Assembly (NCBI RefSeq): GCF_007859715.1
Contig: NZ_SJPG01000001.1
Span: 5,214,001-5,278,000 of the forward strand
Length of the DNA stretch: 64,000 nt
Reading direction: 5' to 3'
Source of the DNA: Rubinisphaera italica
GTDB lineage: Bacteria > Planctomycetota > Planctomycetia > Planctomycetales > Planctomycetaceae
Below, one piece after another: positions 27,736 to 38,890 of this stretch. The notes beneath the pieces were generated by a model that worked only from the letters and a program-made list of their open reading frames with translations, made no database searches and was not told the DNA's origin. The position numbers and the translations under genes are program-made. Numbering within the stretch: position 1 is the stretch's first letter; each line of letters starts with the position of its first letter.

Positions 27736-29202
27736 TTAAGTCAAATTGCGTTCGCGGATCCAATCGGTATGGAATGTTTCGCCGCGTTCCTTGTCGACAC
27801 GTTCATAAGTATGAGCACCAAAGTAATCGCGTTGGGCTTGCAGCAGGTTAGCCGGCAGGCGGTCCTGGCGGTAGCCATCGTAGTAAGTCAAAGCGGCACC
27901 GAAGCCCGGTACGGGCAAGCCGTTGTTGACTGCTGAGGCAACCACGCGACGCCAGGACGGTTGAGCTTCGTCAATCGCCTTCTTGAAGAAGTCGTCCAGT
28001 AGCAGGTTTTCGAGATCGGGATTCTTATCGAAAGCAGCTTTGATATCCTGCAGGAAGCGGGAGCGAATGATACAACCACCACGCCAGAGCAAAGCGATGT
28101 CGCCATTGTTGAGCTTCCAGCCGAACTCTTTGGCAGCTGCGTCCAGCTGCACATAACCCTGTGCATAGCTGACGAGCTTCGAGGCGTACAACGCTTCGCG
28201 AACATCGTCGATGAACTGTTTTTTGTCGCCATCAAATTTGACTTCCGGGCCTTCCAGAACTTTGGAAGCGCGGACACGGGCATCTTTCTGACCGGAGAGG
28301 CAGCGAGCGTAAACGGCTTCGGTGATAAGCGTCGTTGGCACACCGAGATCGAGAGCGTGCTGACTCATCCATTTGCCAGTTCCCTTCTGCTTGGCGGTAT
28401 CGAGAATATCGTCGACGAGATAGTTGCCGGTCTCGGGATCTTTCACGGTGAAAATATCGCGAGTGATTTCGATCAGATAACTTTCGAGCTTACCTTCGTT
28501 CCATTCTTTGAAGACCTGATACAGCTCTTCATTGCTCAACCCGAGAGTGTGCTTGAGGATGTAATAGGCTTCGCAGATCAGCTGCATGTCGCCGTATTCA
28601 ATTCCGTTATGCACCATTTTCACATAGTGACCGGCTCCCGCTTCGCCGACCCATTCACAACAGGGAATGTCGTTGTTTGGTCCGACTTTGGCAGAGATCT
28701 TCTGGAAGATATCTTTAACAAACGGCCAGCCTTCTTTATCGCCGCCGGGCATAATACTCGGCCCTTTGAGAGCCCCTTCTTCTCCACCGGAAACGCCTGT
28801 GCCGATGAAGCGGAAACCGGATTCCCTCAAGTCTTCGGTCCGACGATTCGTATCGGCATATTCCGAGTTCCCACCATCAATGATGATGTCCCCCTTATCA
28901 AGCAGAGGCTTCAACTGCTCAATCACAGCATCAACCGGGCCACCCGCTTTGACCATGATCATCACACGACGCGGTGTTTTCAAATTCTGAACGAACTCTT
29001 CAACAGTGTGATATCCATCAATTCGGTCGGCTGTACCGGAATGCACAACATCTTCTGGACGATCGGGCAGATCGTTGACGAATTCATCCGTCACGCTGGT
29101 GGTTCGGTTGTAAACAGCGACGGAAAATCCGTTATTCGCCATATTCAAAACGAGATTCTGGCCCATCACAGCCAGACCGATTAATCCAATGTCGTGTTTC
29201 AT
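27736..29202 (-). CDS. gnd: 6-phosphogluconate dehydrogenase, decarboxylating
   Basis: A 488-residue cytoplasmic enzyme of the pentose phosphate pathway. It oxidises 6-phosphogluconate to ribulose 5-phosphate with NADP. The nucleotide fold starts [18 protein letters not shown]. The family motifs are [20 protein letters not shown] and the catalytic [13 protein letters not shown]. The C-terminal motif [10 protein letters not shown] is present. Full length for the long form. AGGACCACCC precedes the ATG. It heads toward its own terminator. Confidence 0.97.
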   Translation of the reverse strand: MKHDIGLIGLAVMGQNLVLNMANNGFSVAVYNRTTSVTDEFVNDLPDRPEDVVHSGTADRIDGYHTVEEFVQNLKTPRRVMIMVKAGGPVDAVIEQLKPLLDKGDIIIDGGNSEYADTNRRTEDLRESGFRFIGTGVSGGEEGALKGPSIMPGGDKEGWPFVKDIFQKISAKVGPNNDIPCCEWVGEAGAGHYVKMVHNGIEYGDMQLICEAYYILKHTLGLSNEELYQVFKEWNEGKLESYLIEITRDIFTVKDPETGNYLVDDILDTAKQKGTGKWMSQHALDLGVPTTLITEAVYARCLSGQKDARVRASKVLEGPEVKFDGDKKQFIDDVREALYASKLVSYAQGYVQLDAAAKEFGWKLNNGDIALLWRGGCIIRSRFLQDIKAAFDKNPDLENLLLDDFFKKAIDEAQPSWRRVVASAVNNGLPVPGFGAALTYYDGYRQDRLPANLLQAQRDYFGAHTYERVDKERGETFHTDWIRERNLT

Positions 29203-29252
29203 GGGTGGTCCTGTAGTTTGGTTGAATGTTTATTGTTGAGGGTTGAATGTTG

Positions 29253-30271
29253 TTATGGAGCCAGAACTGCGGGTGCTTGTCCAGCATTAATTTTGAGTTT
29301 TTGAGGAAGAATTTCGGCCATTTTGTTGAGCGTCAGTCTTCGGATCGCATCGTAGCCCCGATCGTTCGGGTCTTCGAGATTATCGTAATACCAGTAGCCG
29401 GGATCGTCTGCGTGGTAGAACGATCTCCAGAACTGAGTGGAATGAATTCCGTGACCCATGAATTCGCTGTGAATATCAACCAGGGTCGTATCGTCACGCT
29501 GTTCACAGGCTTCTTCAATAATTGTGTTGTAGGCTCCTAAAACCTGAAGGCCATCCGACCAGGCCGGGAGCCCTGCGTTTCGGACATCGCCAATTCCATC
29601 CGTGGGATCGTATATGTTCAACAGAAAAATATGATAACCTCCAGGAAACCGGTTGCCGATTTCATCGAGGATTAAATCCAGACGTTCTTCATAATTACCA
29701 ATCCACGGCTGCGCCTCTGCGAGAGTCGCGCCGTACATCGCCCTTCACGGGGTGGCGTCCTGCCATACATGTGGATCACATCATTTCCGCCAATCGTGGC
29801 GACAATAACTCCAAAAACATCCTCTGGATATTCTTCAATTTTAGGCAACAAGACATCGACCTGCTCAATAGATGTTGAGCCTGACAAAGCCAAATTGTTT
29901 ACTTCGAGATTTGGCAAAACCTCACTCAATGTAAGACCTTGAACATCCTCGAAATCATGTTCTGGGTTGTTGACCAGTAACTTAAAAAACGACTTCCCTG
30001 GCGAGGCTCCATAACCAGCTGTGATACTATCCCCAAATCCCAATAGAACGACGTCCTGTTCGGACCAGACTTCCTCAAACGCTTCCCGATTCACATCAGG
30101 ACCAGCCGGGCCGGAACCAATGGGATGTGTGAGCCAGAAAAAGACATAGAACCCAACGCAACCGACGAGGATTCCTCCAAAAACCAGTAAAATCAGAAGT
30201 CGTTTTCGAAAAGAACTTTTGACTGGTTTAGGGAGATTGCCTTGATTGTCTTCTGTAGTTTTGTCGATCAC
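29253..30271 (-). pseudogene. SGNH/GDSL hydrolase with one-base frameshift
   Basis: The N-terminal part has a membrane anchor (LLILLVFGGILVGCVGFYVF) and block I GFGDSITAGYG, then block III IGGNDVIHMYGRTPPREG. There the frame breaks at about 29738-29744. The other frame carries on at once with MYGATLAEAQPW and ends with LVDIHSEFMGHGIHSTQFW, holding the D/H pair region, and stops at 29253. One extra base in the GGGC run would rejoin the frame as ...REGAMYGAT. It is either a recent mutation or a sequencing slip in a G run. The intact product would be about 340 residues. Confidence 0.88.
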
Positions 30272-30314
30272 GACTTGCTCTGGTCAAACGATATAAATGC
30301 TTAAGAGCAATTGA

Positions 30315-31184
30315 TTACTTCTTCCAGGGCGGTTGCTCGGGGAGATAGGTTTCAAATTCCGCAATTACTTTGTCCATGTAAGCTCCGCGGAATTCTCCGG
30401 CGAAGAATTTGTCGAGGGCTTCGTTGTTGAAGCGTTCCCAGCTGGCTTCTTCGTGTCCGGGGTTAATCGGATAGAAGCAGGCACCGACGGCCAGAGCCGC
30501 TTTCATGTCGCCGGGGGCATCGCCAATCATCAACATCTTATCAGGTTCGTAGCCGAGGGCTTTGGAGGCGGTGAGGATTTCGGTTTTATTCCCGGCTTCC
30601 TGACCACAAATTTCCGCGACATATTGTGAAATATCGTGCTCAGCCCACTCGGTTTCCAACGCTCCCGTTGGAGTAGCTGAGCATACGATGACGTCGGCTT
30701 TTTCTTTCATCTTTTCCAGAGCTGACTTCACACCAGGAAATGGTGGAACGCCCGTGACCATATCGGCTACGGTTTCATCGACTTTAGCCGACCATTCGTA
30801 GCAGAGTTTGAGATCAGCATCACCTGTCTTTTCCGATTCCGGCTTGATCGTCTTTGTGCCCAGTTTCGACTCCCGACTCATCCAGTCGCGAAGTCCATGC
30901 AGTTGAGGCAGTTCGACATTTCGAGCCTCAACTTCAGGACGATCCTTGAGCATATCGATCGCCATCAGATAAGAGACGAAGCGATTCGCACCACGAGAAG
31001 TTGAATACAGGTTCGTGAACTCAGCTGTCTCTCGGGCAAAGCGGGACACAGGTTGCAGGCCGAAATATTTGATGAAGTTTGGGATAAAGCACTCCTTGTG
31101 CTTAATCTCCATGGAATCGAACGCACAGCCATCAGAGTCGACACCGACGAGGTAGTCTTTAGTTTTAGAAAACGTAACGGTCAT
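30315..31184 (-). CDS. HAD family hydrolase
   Basis: A 289-residue phosphatase-like protein. Motif I is GVDSDGCAFDSM with D instead of the usual DxDGT context. Motif II is VIVCSATPTG. Motif III/IV is KMLMIGDAPGDMKAAL. Between them is a helical cap (ETAEFTNLYSTSRGANRF). It lies 43 bases from the SGNH gene and near phosphofructokinase, so it may act on a sugar phosphate. This last point is context only. Confidence 0.85.
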   Translation of the reverse strand: MTVTFSKTKDYLVGVDSDGCAFDSMEIKHKECFIPNFIKYFGLQPVSRFARETAEFTNLYSTSRGANRFVSYLMAIDMLKDRPEVEARNVELPQLHGLRDWMSRESKLGTKTIKPESEKTGDADLKLCYEWSAKVDETVADMVTGVPPFPGVKSALEKMKEKADVIVCSATPTGALETEWAEHDISQYVAEICGQEAGNKTEILTASKALGYEPDKMLMIGDAPGDMKAALAVGACFYPINPGHEEASWERFNNEALDKFFAGEFRGAYMDKVIAEFETYLPEQPPWKK

Positions 31185-31211
31185 TGATTAGAGTTCCACA
31201 AGTGTTTGAAT

Positions 31212-31241
31212 AAAAAAGGCAGGACCGTTTTTGCGATCCTG
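31212..31241 (-). terminator. Terminator of the phosphofructokinase gene
   Basis: The minus strand forms CAGGATCG paired with CGGTCCTG (one mismatch), followed by CCTTTTTT. It lies 11 bases after the stop. Confidence 0.75.
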
Positions 31242-31251
31242 TAATTGTTGA

Positions 31252-32547
31252 TTAACGATCCGCCTGAGGGACGTATTTATCCAGTTTCTGATCCGCAAAA
31301 ATCGGCTTCATGCGGGCCAGTCGAATGCGACCATCAATCACCGGAACGCTCACCCAGTTATCGCCGATGAGTGGTCGGGCGTATTTAATAAAATCGTCCG
31401 TCACATCGGTTCCACAAGGCGTGATCCATTCCTGAGGGAAGTGACGTTCGCTGTTAGCCACTTCCGGTAGCGGAGCTTTGCCGTATTCAATTGTGTAATT
31501 TTCACGATCCGCACGCAGGATGGAAGCCATGTAACCATGCTCGCCATTGGCAGCTAGCAAAGCCGCTTTCTGACCGACGTAATACGACTCAGCCAGATCG
31601 ACATTGGAAGCGTGCACGATATCGTTTCGCTGATGAGTACCGGAAACATTGCAACGGGCTTTGCCTTTAACGGCCAGCGGCTTTTCGTTCAGGGCATTAA
31701 CCAGCATTTGACCGACAGTGATCTTACTCGATGAAAGCATCGCGTGGCCGAAGGAATCGCGAACGACGAATTCCTCGGGAATTTCCAGCCCATCAATTTC
31801 CAGACCTTCACTGACCACGACCATCGCCCGGCCGTGTTCTTTGAGTGTCTTATTAATGTTCTCGCGAACTTCTTCGATGTTGACTTTTCGCTCAGCCAGA
31901 TAAATCTGCAGCGGCATTTCCCGATTTGGATCGGCTAATCGAGCGGCAGCCGGGATGTAGCCGATTTTTCGGCCCATCGCCTGCATCACGAGAACAGGAT
32001 CAGCCGGGCAGCTGCCGTTGTTTTCTTCATTCGACATCTGGATGTAGTTACTCCAGTAACGGGCAGTACTGCCGTAGCCTGGTGTGTGGTCGATCAATTT
32101 GAATTCGCTGTCCCCGACATCGTTATCAATCGTTTTCGGTCCGCCGATGCCGACCACATCGAGCCCACGTTCGCGAGCGACATTGGCGACTTTGTTGGCG
32201 GTATCCATCGAATCGTTTCCGCCAATGTAGACGAAATAGCCGATGTCGTGAGCTTTGAAGATTTCCATGATCCGGTCGAAATCTTCGTTCTGATGATCTT
32301 TGAGCTTATAACGACAAGTTCCGATCGAGCCGGCAGCGGGAGTTGTGCGGAGCAGAGCGATTTCTTCGGGACACTGATCGGTCAGGTTAATCAGTTCTTC
32401 TTTGAGCACGCCTTCAATGCCGTGCCAGCCACCGTAAACAGTGCCGATTTCCGAAAGTTCGCGAGCCGTCTCAACAATTCCGCGCAAAGTATTGTTGATA
32501 ACCGGAGAGGGTCCGCCCGACTGGGCGACAATCATGTTTTTTGCCAT
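31252..32547 (-). CDS. 6-phosphofructokinase, probably PPi-dependent
   Basis: A 431-residue glycolytic enzyme that phosphorylates fructose 6-phosphate. The start is MAKNMIVAQSGGPSPVIN; an upstream TTG at 32565 is not used. Motifs seen are YIGGNDSMDTA, where ATP enzymes have GGDGS, and GGPKTIDNDV, where the Lys before TIDND marks PPi-type enzymes. The substrate part is MQAMGRKIGY. The Asp and Lys changes suggest pyrophosphate as donor; this follows from known family rules and was not tested. It ends at its own terminator. Confidence 0.9.
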   Translation of the reverse strand: MAKNMIVAQSGGPSPVINNTLRGIVETARELSEIGTVYGGWHGIEGVLKEELINLTDQCPEEIALLRTTPAAGSIGTCRYKLKDHQNEDFDRIMEIFKAHDIGYFVYIGGNDSMDTANKVANVARERGLDVVGIGGPKTIDNDVGDSEFKLIDHTPGYGSTARYWSNYIQMSNEENNGSCPADPVLVMQAMGRKIGYIPAAARLADPNREMPLQIYLAERKVNIEEVRENINKTLKEHGRAMVVVSEGLEIDGLEIPEEFVVRDSFGHAMLSSSKITVGQMLVNALNEKPLAVKGKARCNVSGTHQRNDIVHASNVDLAESYYVGQKAALLAANGEHGYMASILRADRENYTIEYGKAPLPEVANSERHFPQEWITPCGTDVTDDFIKYARPLIGDNWVSVPVIDGRIRLARMKPIFADQKLDKYVPQADR

Positions 32548-32731
32548 GGGAGATTTGTCTCTCAAGGATGGGATAGAGGTTCAGATAACGAAAATACAGA
32601 AGACGCAAGCAAGTCAACTCAAGCGGCAACTGGTAAGACCAGTTGTATTTGCAGATTTTCCTCGAAAGTACACGCGAAAAGGCACAATTTCAAGGTCAGT
32701 TCGGTCAAATTATGAAAATTATTTGATGAGC

Positions 32732-33511
32732 TCAGGGTGTCGGCAATATCAACTCTGGAAAGCTGGCCGATTTCGAGCCGGGGACTGGACTGTTTTCAGG
32801 GCCATGGAAGGTGAAAACCACGGAACACTTCGTTTCTGCCGAGTAATTTCGCGTCGCGGCATGGAACATGAGTGCATGAAACAGCAGCAGGTCTCCCCTT
32901 TCGAGTTCGACGGTCTGAACGGTTTCAAACAGCGGCTGATTTTCAGGATGATCGGCTGCCAGGAAGCGTTTATCGTTCAGGCGATCCGCTCCGATTGTCA
33001 TCCGATGCGAACCCGGAATCACTTTCAGACAGCCGTTTTCCAGGCGTTCCTGCCCCAGTGCGAGCCAGGCATTCACGAGTTCTCCATTCTGAAAATTCCA
33101 GAACCGGGTGTCTCGATGCCAGCCGGTATCGCTGCTGAACTGAGGTTGTTTTGTCATCACACAGTTGTGATGAGCCAGCGGACAGGTGACTGGCGAGCCG
33201 ACCAACTGAATGAGCAGCTCTACAAAGGGAGGATAACAAACCCAATCCTGAAACACGGGATCCCGCGAGAGAGCCTGACGAAGCCTGCGGACGGTTTGAC
33301 CGCCGGGGGCTTCGAGAGAATCGGGAGAGCCGGGATAGTTCACATCCGCTTCAAACTCGATCGGTTCCCGCAATGTCTCGACGTCCCTGCGAGTCACTTC
33401 ACGCATGCGGTCGACAAAAGAGGCGGGCACAAAATTATTCAGAACCAGAAACCCTTCTCGCTCAAACCGAGTGGCGAGTGATTCTGTTGTCGTCTGAGTT
33501 GAAGTGCTCAA
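32732..33511 (-). CDS. Phytanoyl-CoA dioxygenase (PhyH) family protein
   Basis: A 259-residue Fe(II)/2-oxoglutarate-dependent oxygenase. The iron-binding HxD is in GWHRDTRFW and the distal His in LLLFHALMFHAATRN. The Arg that binds 2-oxoglutarate may be in the following stretch. KVIPGSHRMTIGAD is a typical family motif. The start is TTG at 33511, preceded by AAGGATC at nine-base spacing. The substrate is unknown. It stands alone between the phosphofructokinase gene and infA. Confidence 0.87.
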   Translation of the reverse strand: MSTSTQTTTESLATRFEREGFLVLNNFVPASFVDRMREVTRRDVETLREPIEFEADVNYPGSPDSLEAPGGQTVRRLRQALSRDPVFQDWVCYPPFVELLIQLVGSPVTCPLAHHNCVMTKQPQFSSDTGWHRDTRFWNFQNGELVNAWLALGQERLENGCLKVIPGSHRMTIGADRLNDKRFLAADHPENQPLFETVQTVELERGDLLLFHALMFHAATRNYSAETKCSVVFTFHGPENSPVPGSKSASFPELILPTP

Positions 33512-34122
<611 letters not shown>

Positions 34123-34216
34123 AATGTAGAACAGGTTTACTGCCTGCTGCGAACAATTAATATGAAAATGCTTTTGACTGACGTTCTACTGTCAGTCAAT
34201 TAGACTCAGCCTGCCC

Positions 34217-34696
34217 ATGACGTCTCCCACCACACCACCCGACGATACCCCTCAGGTTCTGCTCTTCACCGACGGAGCCTGCAAAGGCAATCCCGGAGTC
34301 GGCGGCTGGGCTTACATACTCCGGCACGTCGCAACGGGTCAGGAACGGGAAGATTCCGGTGGTTTGGCAGTGACGACAAATAACCAGATGGAATTGCAGG
34401 CCGTCATTGAGGGTCTGCAGGCTTTATCACGTCCTGTCGCTGTCGAAGTGATTACCGACAGTCAATACGTGGCTAAAGGTTGCACCGAATGGATGATCGG
34501 CTGGAAGCGAAACGGTTGGAAGCGAAAAGTTAAAGGTCAGCTCAAACCCGTTAAAAATGAAGAGCAATGGAAAGCACTCGATGCTCTGCTCAATAAGCAT
34601 CGAGTCAAACTGACCTGGGTCCGCGGACATGATGGTCACCCCGAAAACGAACGCTGCGATGAACTCGCAGTTGCTGCTGCCGAGGCATTGCGGTAG
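34217..34696 (+). CDS. rnhA: Ribonuclease HI
   Basis: A 159-residue nuclease that cuts RNA in RNA-DNA hybrids. The four acidic catalytic residues are visible in FTDGACKGNPG, NNQMELQAV, VITDSQYV and ERCDELAVAA. The basic handle WKRNGWKRKVKGQLKPVKN is present. The length is normal. It lies 94 bases after infA on the same strand. Confidence 0.97.
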   Translation: MTSPTTPPDDTPQVLLFTDGACKGNPGVGGWAYILRHVATGQEREDSGGLAVTTNNQMELQAVIEGLQALSRPVAVEVITDSQYVAKGCTEWMIGWKRNGWKRKVKGQLKPVKNEEQWKALDALLNKHRVKLTWVRGHDGHPENERCDELAVAAAEALR

Positions 34697-34841
34697 GAGA
34701 TTTGTGATCCGGCAAGACTCATCGATTCTCCTTTTGGTTCATTGTCATTATTCACAAATTCCTTATAGATTATGAATTGAAGTTTTCGTGGCTTCCGGGA
34801 ATACTCAGTAGAGATTTCAACATTTGCCTCAGGGAGCAGCC

Positions 34842-35441
34842 ATGAACGACAACATCACTACTGTTTCGTCCTCAGAAATTCGTCTCTTCATTTCCAAGGT
34901 CTGGTGGATTGTCTTACTAAGAGGTGTTCTGGTTACGCTGCTTGGGATTTATGCCTTGTTAAATCCGGGGCTTACCCTGGTTGTCTTCACGCAAATCCTG
35001 GGAGCCTTCATTCTGGTCGATGGTGTCTTTGCAATCGTTGCTGGAATTTCGGGATGGACAGAATCTCGTGGATGGACTTTGGCTCGCGGTGTTCTCGGAG
35101 TGCTGGTCGGCATATTTGTGTTCGCCCACCCGGCAGTGGTTGGAGCTATCGCAGCATCAGTGCTGATCATTCTGATTTCGGTTCAGACTGTGACCAGTGG
35201 CGTTCTGGAAATTATTGTCGCCATTCAAAAGCGTAAAGCAATTCAAGGCGAAGGCTGGATGATTTTTGACGGTGTAATATTAATTCTGCTCGGTTTCTTA
35301 TTGTTTCTAACTCCGTTTTTCTGGGGCCTGATTCTGATACGTGTTTTCGGAGCCTTTGCCATTCTGTTTGGTGTGATCGCAATTGTGATGTCGTTTCGGC
35401 TTCGAAAATTAGGGCAGAATTCAGAATCTCAGGCTGACTGA
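34842..35441 (+). CDS. HdeD/DUF308 family membrane protein
   Basis: A protein of 199 residues from MNDNITTVSS, after AGGGAG. About six hydrophobic segments are seen, including WIVLLRGVLVTLLGIYALLN, VFTQILGAFILVDGVFAIV and WMIFDGVILILLGFLLFLTP. This matches the repeated DUF308 layout of HdeD-like proteins, which are linked to acid stress in enterobacteria. The role here is unknown. Confidence 0.88.
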   Translation: MNDNITTVSSSEIRLFISKVWWIVLLRGVLVTLLGIYALLNPGLTLVVFTQILGAFILVDGVFAIVAGISGWTESRGWTLARGVLGVLVGIFVFAHPAVVGAIAASVLIILISVQTVTSGVLEIIVAIQKRKAIQGEGWMIFDGVILILLGFLLFLTPFFWGLILIRVFGAFAILFGVIAIVMSFRLRKLGQNSESQAD

Positions 35442-35799
35442 GTGGCCTCCTCATTGCTTGAGGAAGGTCTGAACTAGCCACAGATTGGACTGAATTGTTG
35501 ACGTATTACGAGTTCTTCATCGAAAATTCGCAGTTTGTATAACCGACATAACCGGCTATGGCTCGGAATTGATTTGAGGAAATCAGGCGAAAACAACATT
35601 CCTGCTTGAGTCAAACGGGTCGATCAGCCATGCTCGGATGTGTTGCCAAAACGCAACATGGATCGCTGCGGTGGACATCACAAATGTTTGTCTATCCTGA
35701 CCTGTCGTGCTTTTAAGATGACAATCAAAGCATAACAGAACTGCCGCGACACTCGTCCTCCGTGCTACGTTCGAAAACATTTCATACAGGTTTTGCCCC
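35442..35799 (+). other. Gap without recognised gene
   Basis: A 358-base stretch. I see no coding frame of good quality and no strong hairpin. It presumably holds the promoter of the gene at 35800. Confidence 0.4.
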
Positions 35800-36201
35800 A
35801 TGGCTTATCCACCAACTTGGATTGAAGACTTTGTTCGTCAACTGGCGTACAGCATTTTTCCTCAAGATTTCCCAACTCCACTCGGATGTCATTACCATCA
35901 GGAAGGAGATTGCTGGGAGGTGGCCGTGTTCCCGTCCATGAGACGCGTTTCCGGTCGAGGTTTTGAGGAAGAGTCACTTGCAACTTCCGCATTCTCCTTC
36001 GATGTTCAGCAATCGCTTGCCCTGTTCGAAGAGTTGCATCATCTCGACTGGGTCACTGCTCCCCGTTCCGAAGAGAACGAAGCCGGACCCCATTTGCTGT
36101 TCGAGGGAATTGCATTGGGCGAACCAGTGTTGATTCGCGTCTGTGCTGAAATCCCAACTCGCTTCCAGTCCGATCCGGACTTAATCGTCCAGGCGACTTA
36201 A
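35800..36201 (+). CDS. Hypothetical cytoplasmic protein
   Basis: A 133-residue acidic protein without signal peptide or membrane segment. Visible stretches are YPPTWIEDFVRQLAYSIFPQ, LGCHYHQEGDCWEVAVFP and PHLLFEGIALGEPVLIRVC. It has the look of a conserved planctomycete protein. No family or function recognised. Confidence 0.75.
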   Translation: MAYPPTWIEDFVRQLAYSIFPQDFPTPLGCHYHQEGDCWEVAVFPSMRRVSGRGFEEESLATSAFSFDVQQSLALFEELHHLDWVTAPRSEENEAGPHLLFEGIALGEPVLIRVCAEIPTRFQSDPDLIVQAT

Positions 36202-36462
36202 TCCCTGTTATCCCGTATTCAAGGTGCCCAGATTCTTTCGGGGCTAAGTTGCCGTAACATTTTCTTAGGTGAATCCAATCTCCAAAGAAAAATTCTAGTG
36301 GACTTCGTCCATCTAACTCATTGAAATCAAAGTCACTTGGGACTCAGTCTGAAGATATTTTGTTCACTTTCCTAAAGTAATTCACAGCCGGACAGATAAG
36401 CACTACTGAAATAATATAACCATTTAGACAAAGTAATAGTGTTTCGGCTTCCCATGAACTTC

Positions 36463-37407
36463 TTATTCCTGATCTGAATAGCGGACTGTGATTTCTTTAT
36501 CGTGCCCCTTACTGGCATCCACGATTCGGGTTCTCTCCTTGAGTTCAATTTCTTTCCATTGAAATTCTTCTGCTGGGACCGTTTCGTTGATGGAATGCCA
36601 TTCGACTTCGATAATTGTTCGATCATCATTCTTGTGTTTAATCAGTTCGCTCCGCACCTGAACCATAACCTCATTCACGTTTTCCCAATCCGTTAACATC
36701 GACCAGGCGGGCTGTGGGTTTACTTCGGGCTGATAATAGAGAAATGTTTTTTCTGATACATAGCCTTTTTTATAATCCATAATAATTTCTCGTTCATAAT
36801 GAAATTTCTCAGAAATTATACGGAGTCTCTCTCGTCCTTCATCGGTTTGGTCAGTTTTAAATTGAAAACTTCCATCGAGTAATCTGTAAAAACCCTTTTT
36901 AAGCTCAGGATAAGTTCTTTTCGACAGTTCCACTCGTGAGGCAATCCCCAATGCACGAGGATCGATAAATTCATGCGGGCGAATGTTTCCACGGGCGTCG
37001 GTTGGAGGTCTAAGTCCCATGGACTTATGATGGGGAACATATTGAACAACCAGATCTGGGGTTTCGATCCAAATGTTGGAAAGGGTGGGGTCTGTTGAAT
37101 TATTCGCTTTCGCTTTTAGTGAGCCATGGTCCGCATCAATAACCAGTTCAATCGTTTGCAGGAGTTGTTGCTGACCATCAGGCAACACGTCAAACTCTGA
37201 AACCGTGCAGCGAGCTTGCCGAATTTTATCCCGCTCGACCCAGATCGATGAAAACAATAACTGTGCAGACTCATCGATCTCAAAAGGTCCCTATTCTACC
37301 TTCACGTTCTGAGCTGAAGCCGTTCTGAAATCCAATGAATTCATCAGTAAGAAGACGGTGACCACAGTACGACATATGCCCAAAATATTAAAACCGGAAA
37401 CTTGCAT
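36463..37407 (-). pseudogene. Exported hypothetical protein with in-frame TAG
   Basis: The open part (36463-37290) has no good start of its own. Reading upstream in the same frame gives one TAG at 37291-37293 and then 38 more codons back to ATG at 37407, preceded by GAGCAGGCG. Those codons encode a signal peptide (VVTVFLLMNSLDFRTASAQ) and NVKVE before the stop. The full product would be about 313 residues. The rest (SSIWVERDKIRQARCTV, IELVIDADHGSLKAK, ALGIASRVELSKRTYPELKK) resembles exported beta-rich lipid- or matrix-related proteins only loosely. I read it as a gene broken by one nonsense change, or a sequencing error. Confidence 0.8.
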
Positions 37408-37534
37408 GTGACGCCTGCTCATCTACCCACAACATAGAAAATGGGACTAATTGAATATTTGCATGAATAATAACTTAGGCAATATCTATTTAATTTCTCG
37501 CGGGTAGCGGATGACCCATAATGCGGATCGTCCT

Positions 37535-38407
37535 TTACAACTGACGATTCTTATACTTCTCGCTCGCCTGGGTCAGAATCTTGCGTTCTTTTTTCGTCAG
37601 GCTCGATTCTCCCTGCTCGTTGATCTTCTGCAGAATGCGATCGACCTCGACATCCAGATTCGTGTTGTCGTCTTCCCGATAGATTTTCAGGTTCGATTTC
37701 CCCCGCAGCGGATTTGTTTTTAGTCCACTGAACGAGCCTGTCAGGTTCGAGAGTCGGATCCGGTTGGTGTAATAAATGTAGGCAAATAAGCCTCCGCCAA
37801 GGTGAGCCATGTGAGCGACATTCCCGCCGGGGTTATTGCCACCCAGTTGCACCAGCACCGGATACAGATCGACAATCACAATAAAGCCGGCCAGCCAGCG
37901 CATTTCGATCGCGATCAGACCCCACAAATACACCTTTTCTGTTGGGAAGTGCAGCGCGTACAAAATCACGATCGCCACCACGGCTCCCGAGGCTCCTAAT
38001 GCTGGGGAGGTATCCCGCAGAAACAGAGACCACAGGACAAAGCAGAGTCCCGCAAAAATCGCTGACGTGCAGTAAAAGAGCGTAAACTCTTTGCCGCCAT
38101 ACATCGATTCAATTCGCCGTCCAAAGAAGTAGAGGATGAGCATATTGAACAGAATGTGAAACAGCGAAAGAGGGTCATGCAGAAACGCATACGTCAGTAA
38201 TCTCCAGACTTGACCATGCAAAACAGCAGAGGAGCTTAAATCAAACCATTGAGTGAACTGCGGAATCAGAATCTGGCCGACAAACACCAATCCGGTAATC
38301 AAGATCAACTTTTGCCACACCGGCCAAGGGGCAGTCGAACCGTAACTTCCTCCGCCGCCATAACCCGGCTGGTCTTCGCGAATATAATCCCGATTATTTA
38401 TGCCCAT
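37535..38407 (-). CDS. Rhomboid family intramembrane serine protease
   Basis: A protein of 290 residues from MGINNRDYIRED; a Met eight codons earlier lacks a ribosome binding site. It cuts membrane proteins within the bilayer. Six membrane segments are seen. HILFNMLILYFFGRRIE is the conserved segment 2, the catalytic Ser is in LGASGAVVAIV and the His in HMAHLGGGLFAYIY. The C-terminal soluble tail ends VDRILQKINEQGESSLTKKE, common in planctomycete rhomboids. The N-terminal leader is Gly-rich. Confidence 0.93.
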   Translation of the reverse strand: MGINNRDYIREDQPGYGGGGSYGSTAPWPVWQKLILITGLVFVGQILIPQFTQWFDLSSSAVLHGQVWRLLTYAFLHDPLSLFHILFNMLILYFFGRRIESMYGGKEFTLFYCTSAIFAGLCFVLWSLFLRDTSPALGASGAVVAIVILYALHFPTEKVYLWGLIAIEMRWLAGFIVIVDLYPVLVQLGGNNPGGNVAHMAHLGGGLFAYIYYTNRIRLSNLTGSFSGLKTNPLRGKSNLKIYREDDNTNLDVEVDRILQKINEQGESSLTKKERKILTQASEKYKNRQL

Positions 38408-38712
38408 TCTTACACCTGAAATGAAAAACATGAGACGATGTTACGCTCATGTAAAATTGCTCAATGATTAGAAATCCAACACGAGATGCCTCCCGTGGAT
38501 GACCCTGGAAAGACAGGATTTCCCCATTCTATCCAAGACCACCACTTCCGCTAAGACGAATTTTCACCCGGAATTTTCCCAATTCCATGTTTGGATGGTG
38601 AAATTGAGAGCCAATTTGACCATTTTACGCGAAAAACATCGACAGATCATCAAGTCTTTATCGGAAGTTCGATCTTATTTAGGATATAATCATTCGTGAA
38701 AGCCATAAATCA

Positions 38713-38797
38713 AGGGTGGCGGGGGCGCTCTCGATGAGAAGCCCCCGAAACGTAGAACTTCAGGGGCTTCCGCTAAGCGGAGCGCCCCCGCCACCCC
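38713..38797 (+). repeat. Dispersed GC-rich hairpin repeat, full copy (R4)
   Basis: GGGTGGCGGGGGCGCTCTCG opens the element and GGAGCGCCCCCGCCACCCC closes it. Two inner hairpins are present, as in 9868-9954. It lies in the 483-base gap between rhomboid and the PSD1 gene. The rest of that gap shows no gene. Confidence 0.9.
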
Positions 38798-38890
38798 AAG
38801 TTGGTTTTGATAGGAATCAGGTTACGTTAAGTGCTCTAAATTAATAGCCACTTTTTCTCAGATGAATTAATCCAGCAGATTTGAATCACA

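Noticed and set aside
32441..33481. A 346-codon plus-strand frame
   Set aside because: It lies antisense to the phosphofructokinase and PhyH genes, both of which have clear motifs. It has none.
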